Source: Holacanthus passer
Lineage: Eukaryota > Chordata > Actinopteri > Pomacanthidae
DNA: 64,000 nt
NCBI GenBank assembly: GCA_025331565.1
Contig: JAFREQ010000034.1
Coordinates: forward strand, 3,348,001 to 3,412,000
Direction of reading: 5' to 3'
This document shows, one piece after another, positions 52,916-64,000 of the stretch. The first letter of the stretch is position 1. The number at the start of each line of letters is the position of its first letter. The position numbers and the translations under genes are program-made. Below the pieces are notes generated by a model. That model had not been told where the DNA came from. It saw only the letters and a list, made by a program, of their open reading frames with translations, and did not search any database.

Positions 52916-52940
52916 GCTGCTGCTGCTGCTGCTGCTGCTG
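52916..52940. repeat. (CTG)n trinucleotide tract
   Basis: About eight uninterrupted CTG units in non-coding DNA. Confidence 0.95.
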
Positions 52941-53417
52941 AACTGAACCATCGGGTGTCTCGGTGTCTCTGGCCTGTATGTTATAGACTCTTATATCAGG
53001 CAGACAACATCCCTGACTTGTGTTGCATCACGTGTGTCCACATCATGTGACACTGCAGGGCTGTACAGTATGTGAATAAGTCGTTCAACTTTATATTTAT
53101 ATTGTCAATATGTAAATGCATCAGTAAGTTAGAGACACATTCTCACATAAATGTTGTTCTGTGAATTGTTCAGCAATCACCAGCTGGATGTTAATTTGTG
53201 CTGTCCACTTGAACTGTTTCTAGGTCTGTTTCTGACCCTCACATGTGGGGCGATCCATGATTCCTTGTACATTTTCCGAAAATTATTTGGGAGACCACAA
53301 CGCTCTCGAACATGGAGATGACGTGGAAGTGTCTGTGTGGTCTTTCTTCTCATTTACATTAACACATGGCAAAATAATCTCAACTTACTTCAGTAACATT
53401 ATTTAGCCAGTCTAATA

Positions 53418-53650
53418 GTGGAGGAAGTACTCCGATTGTTTTCTTAGTGACAAGAAAAAGTCTTGCATTTAAATCCTTCTAAACTTGTCAGATATTTTTG
53501 CAGAAAACAAATGAAATACTCTGTTAGCGAACTTTTTACTGACATGTTCAGTATTAATGCTTTTGCTATTTACTCTTTGTGATCTCAAATGTAATCCAGT
53601 CATTACCTTTCTTGCAAAACATATTCACCATTGCACATTAGTTGTATACA
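53418..53650. repeat. Possible degraded copy of the hAT-like MITE family
   Basis: AATAGTGGAGGAAGTACTCCGA resembles the left end of the 2922-3707 family. No right end or target duplication is seen. Confidence 0.25.
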
Positions 53651-54479
53651 AACGTAATGTCTAAGAAACATGGTTGCTTCATAGTTTCGACAAACGTGAC
53701 CAACGGTGTGGAGGTGAAATGTTGTGATTGTGCCGTGTCAAAGGAAAACTACTCCACTGCTCCTGTTTGACAGGTGCCAACGCTGGTGCCACAGAGGGCT
53801 TTAATGAGCAGGACCTTTGGCTGAGAGATGACACGAGTGGGTCACAATATCTCTACTTTTGTGTGACAGATTCTGATGGAAGCTTTTGACAGCTGGAACA
53901 TTATGTTTTGAACTTGGCAGAATAAATTATTATTTTCGTACTGGAGGTCTCATCCCGGCTGCGCACTTTAATTCTGTCCGGATGCTTGACTGCCTTCTGA
54001 AAATGGAAGACAATGAAGGCTCTGTATGAAATGTCTTTTTTAGGACAATGAGCCTTGTGGGCTTTAGAGACAGATGAAGACAAACTGTTGATGACAGTCC
54101 CCAATTCCCAAGATCTAGAATAAATGTTTTGCTCTTTTTCGGTCTTTTTTGGAACTCGATCCATCACGTTATAGGAGCGCTCTTACACAAAGTGTGCTTT
54201 TGTTTCCAGGTCTAGTTGTTAGTTCTTTTGGATGAAAGGCACCTAGATTAGGTTTTTCTTTAAAAGGTTAAACTCATTTAATGCAATTCAGAGCTGCTTC
54301 TTTAAGGTTCATAACGGTTTTATAAAATGAAACACGTCTTGGCAGAATCAGCGGGCGTAGAAAACATCAGACAGGAAAACGGGTAGAAATTGATTGAAAT
54401 TCCTTCGATGTGGCATTGTCTCACTCACTTGAAAAATCGAATGGAGAAAGAGCTGTGGTAAATTGCTCTGTGAATGTGG

Positions 54480-54730
54480 CTGCTGAAACCAATACTGTTT
54501 TCTTTGCTTTGCTAATTATTAATTACCCATCTCCATGCATATGTGTTTATTCCTAATTGTATTTGATGGATGAGTGGCAGCTTTGACACCTCATTAGACC
54601 AGATTAATTGAACGACACAATATTTATGTCTCGGCAATGACCAGTTATCCTACCATCTATCACCGAGATGATCTCGCTGATTGAAAACCACTGGTCCGTG
54701 TAATCCTAATTATTTGGAATTAGAAAAGAA
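54480..54730. promoter_or_regulatory. Candidate conserved enhancer block, homeodomain-motif rich
   Basis: Dense TAATTA / ATTAAT words (CTAATTATTAATTACC, AGATTAATTG, CCTAATTATTTGG), a TGATGGATGAGTGG PBX/MEIS-like stretch and CAGCTTTGA (TCF-like). Non-repetitive. Inferred from motif density only. Confidence 0.3.
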
Positions 54731-57700
54731 TTTATAGCTTCTTGTGGCGTTTTTCTGTGATGACGGCAAATTGGAAACATTAAATGCATAACGAGGGAGA
54801 AAATGAGAGGAAGACACAATCATGGAATTAATGGGGGTGAATGTCGCAGAAGGGGGAAGGGCACATAAAACAAACGAGGTGCACGCTTTATACAGTAGAC
54901 CCGCGGTTTTTCACTGCACAGCGCAGTCGTAGACACAGACTGTCATGTTTTCTCCAGATTCTAGCATAACATTTGTCTCTTTCTCATAATTCTGAAAGCG
55001 AATGCCCACAGGATGCCTATTTAGAAGAGGGGTTTCTTTTTTCACATTTAACTAAACCTGTATATTCTCCAACTCCCCATCCACTCACTTCCAAACATGC
55101 TTCTGCAGAACATCTCGATCCATATTCTCGTCTTTTATTAAAAAGTTGGCTGAGTACTCGAAAAACATTTCCACTGAACTTCATATAACCCTCCTCTAAC
55201 TTCTGCAAAGCTTTGCCCCTCATGGGAGGAGCACAAACTAAAATCCGGCATTTGAGCTCACAGAGAAGCAACAAGGCCCAGAAGAGTGGAGCTTTTACTA
55301 TCATACAGTATAGGAAAGCCTCAAGGAACAGACTTCTTTCCCAGGTAGTGAGAACTTCCTCAAGCTTATTTTTCCAACTTTTCAAGTTTCTAACACCATT
55401 AGCTGGCTCCCTCGTGGTCTTGAAAGCAGTAGCGCTGATTGAATTAAGCTGTTTCCTTCTTTGAGACATTTTGACAAGCTTTCTTATACAGAAGTCAGTC
55501 ACCGCTAGAACTACACAGGGCCCGCACCAATATGCTCATACAGCACTCGCACACAAATGGTTGTATATGTATGCTGATTCCCAGATGCACACATACAGTA
55601 CACATCAAGGCGCGCATACATGTACAGACACAAACCGAATCTGACAAACTATCGATGAAAAATCTGCTGACCAGAGTCGCTCAATGGGATATAGAGCAAA
55701 GACATTCTTAGAAGCTGCTCTATAATGCCATTTACACCATAGTATTTTAATCAATTTAACCGGCCTTTTTAGATACACTTGGCTCAAAACGCTCTTTCTA
55801 GTTTTAAAAATAGGACAAATGGTCTTTTGGAATCAACTGGGGAGAAGTTTAATCTCATTGAATGGAGCCAAAGCCAGACGTTTAGCTCCACAGTATAGAA
55901 TACAAGATTATACCGGCCTGATATAGCCCTTCCACCACCCGTTTATTTTTATCCTCTATTAAGGCAGCGATATCCTTAAAGGCTGCCAAAATTATCCTGT
56001 AAAAATGCTGACTGGGAAATATGAAAGGTTCCAGGCGGTTCTAGTAAGCAATCTGCGCGCATGGTGGAGCAATGTGACTGCTGTGCTTGCTATACCAACA
56101 GGGGTGACCCCAGTTGGATGGAGAGGTGAGACTAAATGAAAGTCATCCCTGGATCTTAGGGGAGCCAAGTCTGGAATACCAAGCCTCTCTTCAAAATGAG
56201 ATTTACTGCCAACGGACGCTGCTTTACATAAATGTTTGTTTTGAGTATTATATTCATCAGCAGTGTGTAAACAGGCTGCGACTGCTAGAGTTTAAAATCC
56301 GCTGCACATTTTTTTTTTCCTCCCTCACTTTTCATATGCGCTTTCGAGTGTGTGTGTTTTGTCAGTGGCTATTGAAACGATGCACTGGAATAATTAGAAG
56401 ATTTCTCAGCAGCTGAAATTATGCTTAGATGACTGTTGTTTCTCAGGATACACCGCTGACTCTCAAAGTTTTTTGACGATCCTCTCGTACACGGAGGTAA
56501 TTTATACAGAAACAGCCTCTTGTATCGTGGGATTGGGACAAGCAAAGAGGATAATTTCCTTATCAAACGCACTTTAAATCATTTGAAACAGAAAGTTTTG
56601 TACCAAGTTAAGCGTTCCTCAGAGTCAAGCTGGTAATTGAAGAGTTACTAGTGCCCTGTGGGTGTTCTGAGACGTTGAAGTCAGTATGAGCGCAACCGGC
56701 AGCTTCGTGACACGAATTCAATGAACGTACAATTTTTTCCTTCTCTCACACGTTTTTGGTAAGATTTACTAATGCACAAGTTTATCACAGATGTTATTAT
56801 ACAGATCAATGTATCTACAAATATGCGTGCATATTGCTCAGTGAGTCGTCTTTGCAGGCCTTTTCACACTTTTAAACCCAAGCTGTTACTTTCTTTTTGT
56901 GGGTCAAAATAATATAAAAAATTCTTTTAGATAAAAAGTCTTATTGCATTTTTTTCAATCAGTTTGTTTTTACAGCAGGTGATCAAAGCTGCCATATAAA
57001 GTTACCCATTCTCTTGGTGCTAGCTGTTTCACCTGCAGGCTTGCCACGTACGCAGAAGCATCATAAAGCAGTAAAAAGCTGACACCACGAGGGCCATTTT
57101 TGCCAGCTGCCTAATTGGAATGAACTTGAGAGGAACGTATTGATCCTGCTTCTGGATGGCAATGACACAACCTGGCTTCGCTTTAGAGGTGACACCATCC
57201 AGACCCTCTTGTGTTATGCAGGTGACGTAGACGAGTCGCAGAGGATTCGACTGGTGTCAAGGAGCTATTTAAAATTAGAGCATGGTGGCGCGATTGATTT
57301 TGTTTATATTTGATGCGATTAGACGCAGCGGAGGCCGTTTGCTGTTGCTGGAATCACAATCGTGGCTTTCACTGGAGCACAGACGCAACGCAGGTTAGAA
57401 AAATTGTCCTCGAGATAATGTATGCCATTTGGCGATTGCATTTAAGCAAAGTGTCTTATCGTGATTGAACACATCTTAATAATGAATGGTGCAACAGCTG
57501 TGACAACACCGATGCAAGTAGACAATAATTTCAGAGTTTGTAAAAGGAATTTCTTTAAAATGGGGATAAAAGTAAAATATTGTAGTCTCCAATGAAGGCT
57601 TTGATTTAAGTACCTCCTCATCTTAATATAATACACAATATAAAGAGTGCAAGTGCAAAGGAGGAGAAGGTATGAACAGTAGATAGTACAAAATATTCTA

Positions 57701-58014
57701 ACATACAGTAGGAGTTGAAAAATAATATCACATAACATTTTTGGACATGCTTCCACCCTGTTCCTCTCTGTCAGTGATCTCAAATCATACCACTTCTATA
57801 ATAAATGATCAAGTGTGAATGGCCCACATGGATTTTTCACACGATGAAGCAGTGTCTACGCTAGAGATCCCAGCATACATTTCTTTCTCTCATTGTGTGA
57901 GTCCTGCTCTCTCAATCAAGATATCCGAGTCCTGCTACGAGTCCCTGATTAACACCACTGCTCGTGTAGTTTTGTTTTAACTGTCCTCGGTTAAATGAGA
58001 AATTAAGAGGCAAG

Positions 58015-58195
58015 AGATAGAGGCTAATAGCATTTATTAACCCAGCGTGAACGGGCAGCGGGGCGGCCGCGGTCCTCCACCAGCCCCGTCTCGTCCTGGT
58101 GGCTCAGCCAGCGAGGCCCAGAGAGGGGAGTGGAACATAATAAAAACCAACAAATGCACCCAGCTGATTAATGCAGCCCTGTGGCTATAGTAATT
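58015..58195. promoter_or_regulatory. Candidate regulatory block with GC-rich core
   Basis: A GC-rich core including GCGGCCGC (58063-58070) set between AT-rich homeodomain-like ends (AGCATTTATTAACCC and GCTGATTAATGCAG). Unlike the surrounding AT-rich DNA. Confidence 0.3.
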
Positions 58196-60744
58196 ATCCC
58201 TCTCCACACTCCTCCAGCAGACGAGCCAAACAAGTGTGTGGCAGCGAGAGGGAAATGTGCAAATGATGGATCTGTGGGATTCAGGGTCTTGTTTAGTGCT
58301 TTGTGTTCGTGGTTGGATAAAGACACATTTTTGTCGATTCAGTTCACTCCGGAGGTGGAGTTGAAGCTTTTACACTTCCATGTTAAAGGTCTACAGTATT
58401 TTGGCCCAGTTTGCAGTAGTATATTTTCTTTAATGATGAGGGTTTGAATTCTATATGTGTTTAAGCAGATGTACAAATATAATTTGTGTCTTCAAATCTT
58501 TATTTGATTTTGTTTATTTTATGGCCTCTTGTTTCCAGCATGATCCCAAGATGTTGAAAGACAGACACAAAACATAACAACGAAGCATCTAAAAATCAAA
58601 GCTACATTCATACAGAGTAAACAAATAGACACTCCTAAATGTAATAAAACAGATTAATAGCACAACTGGAATTTCATTCATAATCTGTCAGCTTGACCTC
58701 TCAACATCCAGAACTCTTATTTTTGTCAGCTTTGTACATAACATTTCTATCTATCTCCAACTTCCAGAAAAAAATATCAGACATCTGAATTTGAACCATG
58801 GATGTATGTTTCTAGAGATATGATAAATCTGAATTTTCAGCTGTTTTTTTTCTCCACACTAATTCACCTACTGAGGAGTGGAGACAGTTAGTTCAGTCAT
58901 AATTTTCTCTGAGATGAAACTGATTTGATCACCTTGCTACCATTCGAATAAAAACCCAAATTTGCAAGAAAATTACTTTTTTTTTTTCTTCACTCATATA
59001 ACTTACATATTTTTTCATTTCATTGATTTCTGTTTTGTTTATTTTTGTTAACTTTCAGTAATTTGATTAAAGCAGCTGAAGGCCATGTGATGAGTTCAAT
59101 AAAACCAGAAATGTGGCCGCTATTGATGTGAAACAAGTTAAATAAACTGTGCAGTTCCTCTTTGTGAGGAAGCTACATTAATGGTTTTCTTTACTATTAA
59201 ATATATTTCAGAAACAATTCAGTTAAATCTGTTTCTTGTTGTTAAAAAGTTGACACGCAACATTTATCACAAGTTACTGCACAGCGTTAGGAAGCAGCGC
59301 TCAGCGAGCTTCCTGCTGAGCCATCGGGCTGCACGTGGTACAGTGTCTGTTTGGAGAGGTCAGAAGGTCAGACATAAAAGGCCGGTTTGCTCATGAATCA
59401 GGAATTTAATTACATACAGCCAGTGTGACAGCGAGATTGTGTCCCTGGACTCAACACAGTATGTAATTACTATTTATTGACATATAACGATTGGTTCTTT
59501 TTCACTTCTCAGAAACAAGCTGCTGATTGCACACACAGTTAAATCTCAGAGTTTTGATCTGCCTTTTCGATTACAATTCAGGTTTTATGTGCTTTTGTTC
59601 ACGGGTGCACACAATTTCACTTGTGCATACTGTGTAAGTCTAAATTTAACTCCAAAATAAACCCAGTTCCCTTTTCTATCCATCTGTTGTCTGTTAATTT
59701 AAGGCCATATTGGTGGGGAATACGTCGCCGAGAATGAAAAGCAGCGAATGAGAGCAAAACTGTGATGAAGACCTAAACTGCTGCCTCTAAATGCACAGTG
59801 TTTAGATCCCAGACTTGCTGTGATCTGCTTAAAGAGACACACTCTGGCTCGTAGAGCTGAAAATCTGTTTTGCTTAAATACAGACTTAATGATTGGATTA
59901 CTGTTTCTTCGTTTGGCGATAGCGTGATCGTGGGATTACAGACTGTGCGCTCAATAGATTTCCTGTCAGATGCCATGAAGCCAGGTGTCCCCTCGCTTTG
60001 TAAGCTGGCTGGCTGAGAGGGAGGGAGGCAGATGAGCCTTGGACTTACAATATGGCCCACCTCAGAAAAGTGGCAACACAAACACATGAGTGCAGTGCAG
60101 TGAATATTTTTAAATGAACAGACTGAAATAAAGCCCCGATGATAGATGAGAATGTCTGTTTTGATTATGCTTCCCCAGATAGAAATGTGTTTAATTAACC
60201 AAATAAACTGCTTCACTTTAAGAAAATGTCCTATAGCTGAGATATTTTCTCATGCACTCCAAGTTTTGCATATCTTAAAAAATACATTTTTATTTAATTA
60301 AATTCTCTGGGATTCAACCCTAATTTGAAATCATACATGTCATCTGAACGTTAGTCTCTTTCCTTTTCTGTCATCTCTCTCTGCCTTATTAAAAACATAA
60401 ACATATCTCCTCTATTGATTATGTCTGGATGTCTTAATCAGATCAGCTGGAATATCCTGGTTTTCCTCCGCAGGAAAGTACATTAAATGCCAAAATATTG
60501 ATCAAAAATTTAATTGAGAATGCACAGCTCCTTTTATTAAAGCCAATCGGCCTTTGCTCCCGTGACTTTGATACGGACTGACATGAAAAGAAAACGCTCA
60601 AATTTATAATTCCTTTTTATTTAAAAGACTGTTGGGAAACAGAGTCTGTCCCGAGGCTTCTGGCGACACAGCAACGCTGTGATCAATAAGAGCGTGTGAT
60701 GGGTTTTGCATCGATCAGGAAAATGTGGGTTGATGAAGTGGGTT

Positions 60745-61440
60745 GGAGGGGGCGGGCGGGGGCTTTGGGTTTCCTCTGATGGCTGACACATTACACAGAC
60801 GTGGTAAAGATCCGCTCAAACTTGTCTGTCGTCGTCATCGTTATTACCATTCCTGCCGGGGTCATTATCACTCTCAGTTTCTTACATCCTGTCTCTTTCG
60901 GGATTGGTAGATCCCCCCTCTTTGCGGTGTGATTGGCGAAACGCTGTGGGAAGCAGCTGCCATTACTTTAAAGGAGGGCAGGATGTTGAAAGCCAGATCT
61001 GTGGTGGAGAGGATAAAAGAGTAAAGGGAACAGTTTAGCTCCATAATCTGGCACTGAGCCTTTCAAAGCACAGTAAACAGACCTGCTTAAATCGCCTTCA
61101 GTGAACGTGCTGCGACTTCTGTTGCTTTTCAATTACTACTGTCCATTTCACTTTACTTCTGCAGTTGTAAACACCAACTGTGACGCCAAAGAAACTCCTC
61201 ATCCATCCATCTATCTGTCTTTATATATCTGTTTGTCTGTCTATCTGTCTTTCCAGGGGGTCTGCCTGTGTCTGTGTTTTGCAGCGCTCCCTTGTGAATG
61301 ACTGGACACCAACTGGTCTTCCATTAGCCCGTCCCCTCTCAGTAATCTTTCATCCCCATTGGCTGCTCCGAGGACGGCCCTCCTGAAAGCGACCAATGGC
61401 AGCTGATCCATATGCACCAAGCCACTCCTCCTTGCTCTTA
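60745..61440 (+). promoter_or_regulatory. esrrb: Candidate esrrb promoter region
   Basis: Contains a GC-box cluster (GGGGGCGGGCGGGGGC near 60749-60763), inverted CCAAT boxes (ATTGG) at 60903, 60932 and 61358, a direct CCAAT at 61393, and a TATA-like GATAAAAG near 61012. The clustering just before the first coding exon is typical of a vertebrate promoter. The exact initiation site is not visible, and a (TCTG/TCTA)n tract at 61203-61255 interrupts the region. Confidence 0.4.
61203..61255. repeat. (TCTR)n tetranucleotide tract near the esrrb promoter
   Basis: Imperfect CATC / TCTG / TCTA units between the promoter elements and the first coding exon. Confidence 0.8.
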
Positions 61441-61954
61441 AAGAACCCCCATGTCTTCAATGGAGACTCAATCCCCTCACTGACTTACTCAGCCTGAGTG
61501 CGCTCTCACCACTGCTGCTCTCCATCCATCTGTCTCTATCTTTTATTCTCTTTTTCTCTATCCATCACTCCCCTCATCTTCATTCTTCCTCCTCTCTTCC
61601 ACACTTACTTCCTGTTTCCTCTCTTCATCTCTGCCTCAGGTTCTTCCTCCTCTCTCCTCTTTCTACATCACCACCACTCTTCCTCTCTCCACACGTACTC
61701 CTGAGCCTGAGTGTGCAGCACCTGTGCAGACTGGAGTTTGTCGGGCCGAGGCATAACGTTTTTATTTTTTGTGTGTGTGTGTGTGAGTGTGTGTGTTGAA
61801 GAGGGGAGGGAGGGGAGACAACACCCAGGAACACCTGACCAACATTTCATCAAGATATGTGGAGACTTAGGAACTGATCTCCTCCTCCTGCGTTTCCCCA
61901 GCTGTTTGTTTATCTGTTTTTTTTATTGCAACCTGGAATGCTTAACGTGGACTG
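61440..61954 (+). other. esrrb: Probable esrrb 5' untranslated exon
   Basis: Pyrimidine-rich sequence between CCAAT-type elements and the esrrb ATG, with no recognisable acceptor that would force a separate exon. It contains a (GT)n tract at 61771-61797. The start is inferred. Confidence 0.35.
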
Positions 61955-62004
61955 ATGGATGTTTCCGAACTGTGCATCCCTGACCCTCTCTGCTACCACA
62001 ACCA
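61955..62004 (+). CDS. esrrb: Estrogen-related receptor beta, first coding exon (partial gene)
   Basis: ATG at 61955 opens MDVSELCIPDPLCYHNQ. As I recall it, the mouse Esrrb N-terminus is MDVSELCIPDPLGYHNQ followed by LLNRMSS; ESRRG begins with a related MDSVELCLPESF. The final Gln codon is split: CA ends the exon and a donor GTAGGT follows at 62005. Reading on would meet TAG at once, so this is a splice junction rather than a 17-residue protein. The product is an orphan nuclear receptor that binds TCAAGGTCA-type sites; DNA-binding and ligand-binding domains must lie beyond 64000. Linkage of tgfb3 with esrrb in vertebrates supports the call. One difference, Cys13 for Gly, is seen. Confidence 0.85.
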
Positions 62005-64000
62005 GTAGGTGCATCTTTTTCCACATCTTTTTCCCTCCTTTGTTTATTTTTCACATCTACTGTTGTTCCCATTTTATAGGTGACAGGATTTCATTTACTC
62101 CTTTGCTTTTATTTGAATCAAAAAAATCACAAGGAAAAAAAAAAATTGTGTTGAAGTCATTTCTGGGGAAAAAGAAAAATCATGCATAAAGTGAACTATT
62201 TCAAAAACCAGGGAGTTCCTCAGCTCCCCCTTCCCATGTACGGGACAGCAGAGCTCAGCAGCGTCCGTGAGGCTGCAGTAGCGTAGCCCGCAGGGAGTCC
62301 AGGTCGGACGGTTGCCCTACAGCTGTCTAGCTCTGCATCAGGATCCAGGGTTTAACCTCAGCCACAGGGAAGAGCCAGAGGCAGATTAATGCGGACGATA
62401 TCCAGACGACTATCCTCTGGCAGTGGCCGGTGTCCGGCGGTGTCCCAGGGAAAGAAAACTGTGACTGTACTGTCGCCCAGTCTGTGTGACAGTGTGTGTT
62501 CTTGAGAGGCAGATAAGAGTACATTTGACTGCCTGCCTGTGTTCGGTTAAAGCTTTGATCACTTTTATCTGCCGTGTGATTTTTTGCACTTTGCTTAATT
62601 TTAGTGCTTATGATTAAAATGCTGAAATTATAAACACAGGGAGGGATTTGATCTCCACACTGGCAGTATAAGGAAAGAAAATGCAGTTGATTCTGTGGTT
62701 TATGGTCTAAGTGCAGGGATCGAGCAGCTTTTTTCCACACTACCTCAGGAAAAGAGAAGTCAGAGAAACTTTCAAATCTCAAATGAAGGACAAGTCGTCA
62801 GTATTTACTAAACTCCTTGCATGCCTGGAAAGAGGCTCTTCTTTTGACCTAGTATGACTGGACGGGGAGACCCATTACTGGGATCCTCTTAATGTTAAGC
62901 TATAGATGGTATTGGAAAGGTTTACCCTACTTAGAACTTTTTACAGGTCTGTGATTAAGATTATTTCAAGTCCAGACGACTCTCTCTCTGAATGAAAAGA
63001 AACATCTTCTGTCATGTTAAACAAGTGTATTCTAAATTAATAGTCTATAACTGCAACTCCAGATAGAGTCAAGCAGAAAAAACTGCCGAAAGTGAATTAA
63101 CTTCAGCCTGAGAACTGATAAAACAGGTTTGCATTCAAAAGTAGCTGCTTTTATTAGAAGTGAGTGTTACAGCTTTTTAAAAGTGGTTGTACATTTTACA
63201 CTTTACAGGAATCTCGTGCTACATTAAATATCTATATCTTGTTGATTTTCACATTCATTTTTTTTGTTGTATTTTAGATTTCAAGTTTTTGATTTTCCTG
63301 GCATATAAAATTTTAAGACTAACAATTCAATGGTTTCGACAGTGCAGTGAGTTGTGCAGTACACATAATTTAAGATTGAAGTTTAATTGAATTACTAGTC
63401 AGAGTCAAATGAGTAACAGAGATTTCTCAGTGACTGGAAATTGTTTCAGGAGTTTAATGTTTAAGTGTTTAGAGAATTTGTCAGTTGTTTTGATGTCTCA
63501 TAAAAGTAACAGATCTGGATTTCAGTTTCTTTTCAAAGTGTTTAAATGCATTCATTTGATGTATTTTCTTTTAAGGCTTTGACTTTCAATGTTGCAGATC
63601 TTTAAACTCACAATCATAACCTCTTCTTTTTTGCACAATCATCAATTTCCAGAATCTGTAAAACTGCATTTAGTACACATCAATTAATTTAAAACTCTAC
63701 GTTGAAGTTAGTATTTTTTTTTTCTATCACGTTAAAAACATTTCGAGCTGAATTTAAATTATAAAAACGACAAGGGCAACGATACAATGCTATTAACCTA
63801 TAGTGACCCTGAGCCAGGTCTGTGTGTACATTGTGTGTGTGTGTGTATGTGCACTGCTGTGTTTGTGGCACTGTATTTTTATATACATCTGCATGTATAC
63901 CCTACATATATGAACGCACACAAAAATATGCATGTGTGTTTTGGCGAGGTAGGAGCTGGTTATACGGACGTGCATGTACACATACATCTATATCTGTGAA
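62005..64000 (+). other. esrrb: esrrb first coding intron (start only)
   Basis: Begins with the donor GTAGGT. I looked for an exon continuing LLNRMSS and found none before the right edge. AT-rich with a GT-rich microsatellite region near 63820-63850. The block 62210-62480 is less AT-rich and non-repetitive but has no recognisable coding content. Confidence 0.6.

Larger units (their letters stand above)
26041..60744. other. Gene-free interval between tgfb3 and esrrb
   Basis: About 35 kb with no recognisable coding exon on either strand. It holds the CTCF-like motifs, repeat fragments, microsatellites and candidate regulatory blocks listed separately. Outside these, 26.4-29.6, 34.0-37.3, 40.0-44.2 and 46.3-48.1 kb are AT-rich with nothing I can name. 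Confidence 0.6.

Noticed and set aside
61711..61983. 90-codon plus-strand frame overlapping the esrrb exon
   Set aside because: It starts at GTG, crosses a GT repeat and is in a different frame from the conserved MDVSELC peptide.

Overview
The window is vertebrate, almost certainly teleost, nuclear DNA. The evidence is a split gene with GT-AG introns, long AT-rich non-coding stretches, dense dinucleotide microsatellites, and interspersed repeats of types common in percomorph fish genomes. There are no bacterial features, no rRNA or tRNA genes and no CRISPR array that I could see. Most long open frames here are chance frames.

Two genes can be supported. (1) A complete seven-exon transforming growth factor beta 3 gene (tgfb3) lies on the minus strand, coding exons 25603 down to 15821. 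The exons splice in consistent phases to 407 codons: signal peptide, latency-associated propeptide with its conserved cysteines, an RRRKR convertase site and a 112-residue cystine-knot ligand. Upstream are a TATA box with an adjacent CRE-like half-site and a leader carrying several upstream ORFs. (2) The first coding exon of the orphan nuclear receptor esrrb lies on the plus strand at 61955-62004. It encodes a 17-residue N-terminus ending in a splice donor; the rest of that gene is beyond the right edge.

Layout: 1-13.8 kb, downstream non-coding DNA with a nested DNA transposon relic; 13.8-15.8 kb, probable tgfb3 3' UTR; 15.8-25.6 kb, tgfb3 coding exons and introns, the introns carrying several repeat relics; 25.6-26.04 kb, tgfb3 leader and promoter; 26.04-60.5 kb, a gene-free interval with CTCF-like motifs, repeats and candidate conserved regulatory blocks; 60.5-62.0 kb, probable esrrb promoter and 5' UTR; 62.0-64.0 kb, esrrb first coding intron.

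The two genes are head to head, about 36 kb apart. The order fits the known tgfb3-esrrb linkage of vertebrates, but I recognise no exon of ift43 or gpatch2l, which lie between them in human. The most notable observations are a latency peptide with RLD where the integrin-binding RGD should be, an unusually diverged mature ligand, a stop-start-overlapping uORF chain in the tgfb3 leader, and oppositely pointing CTCF-like motifs between the two genes. All family comparisons are from memory, without alignment or database search.
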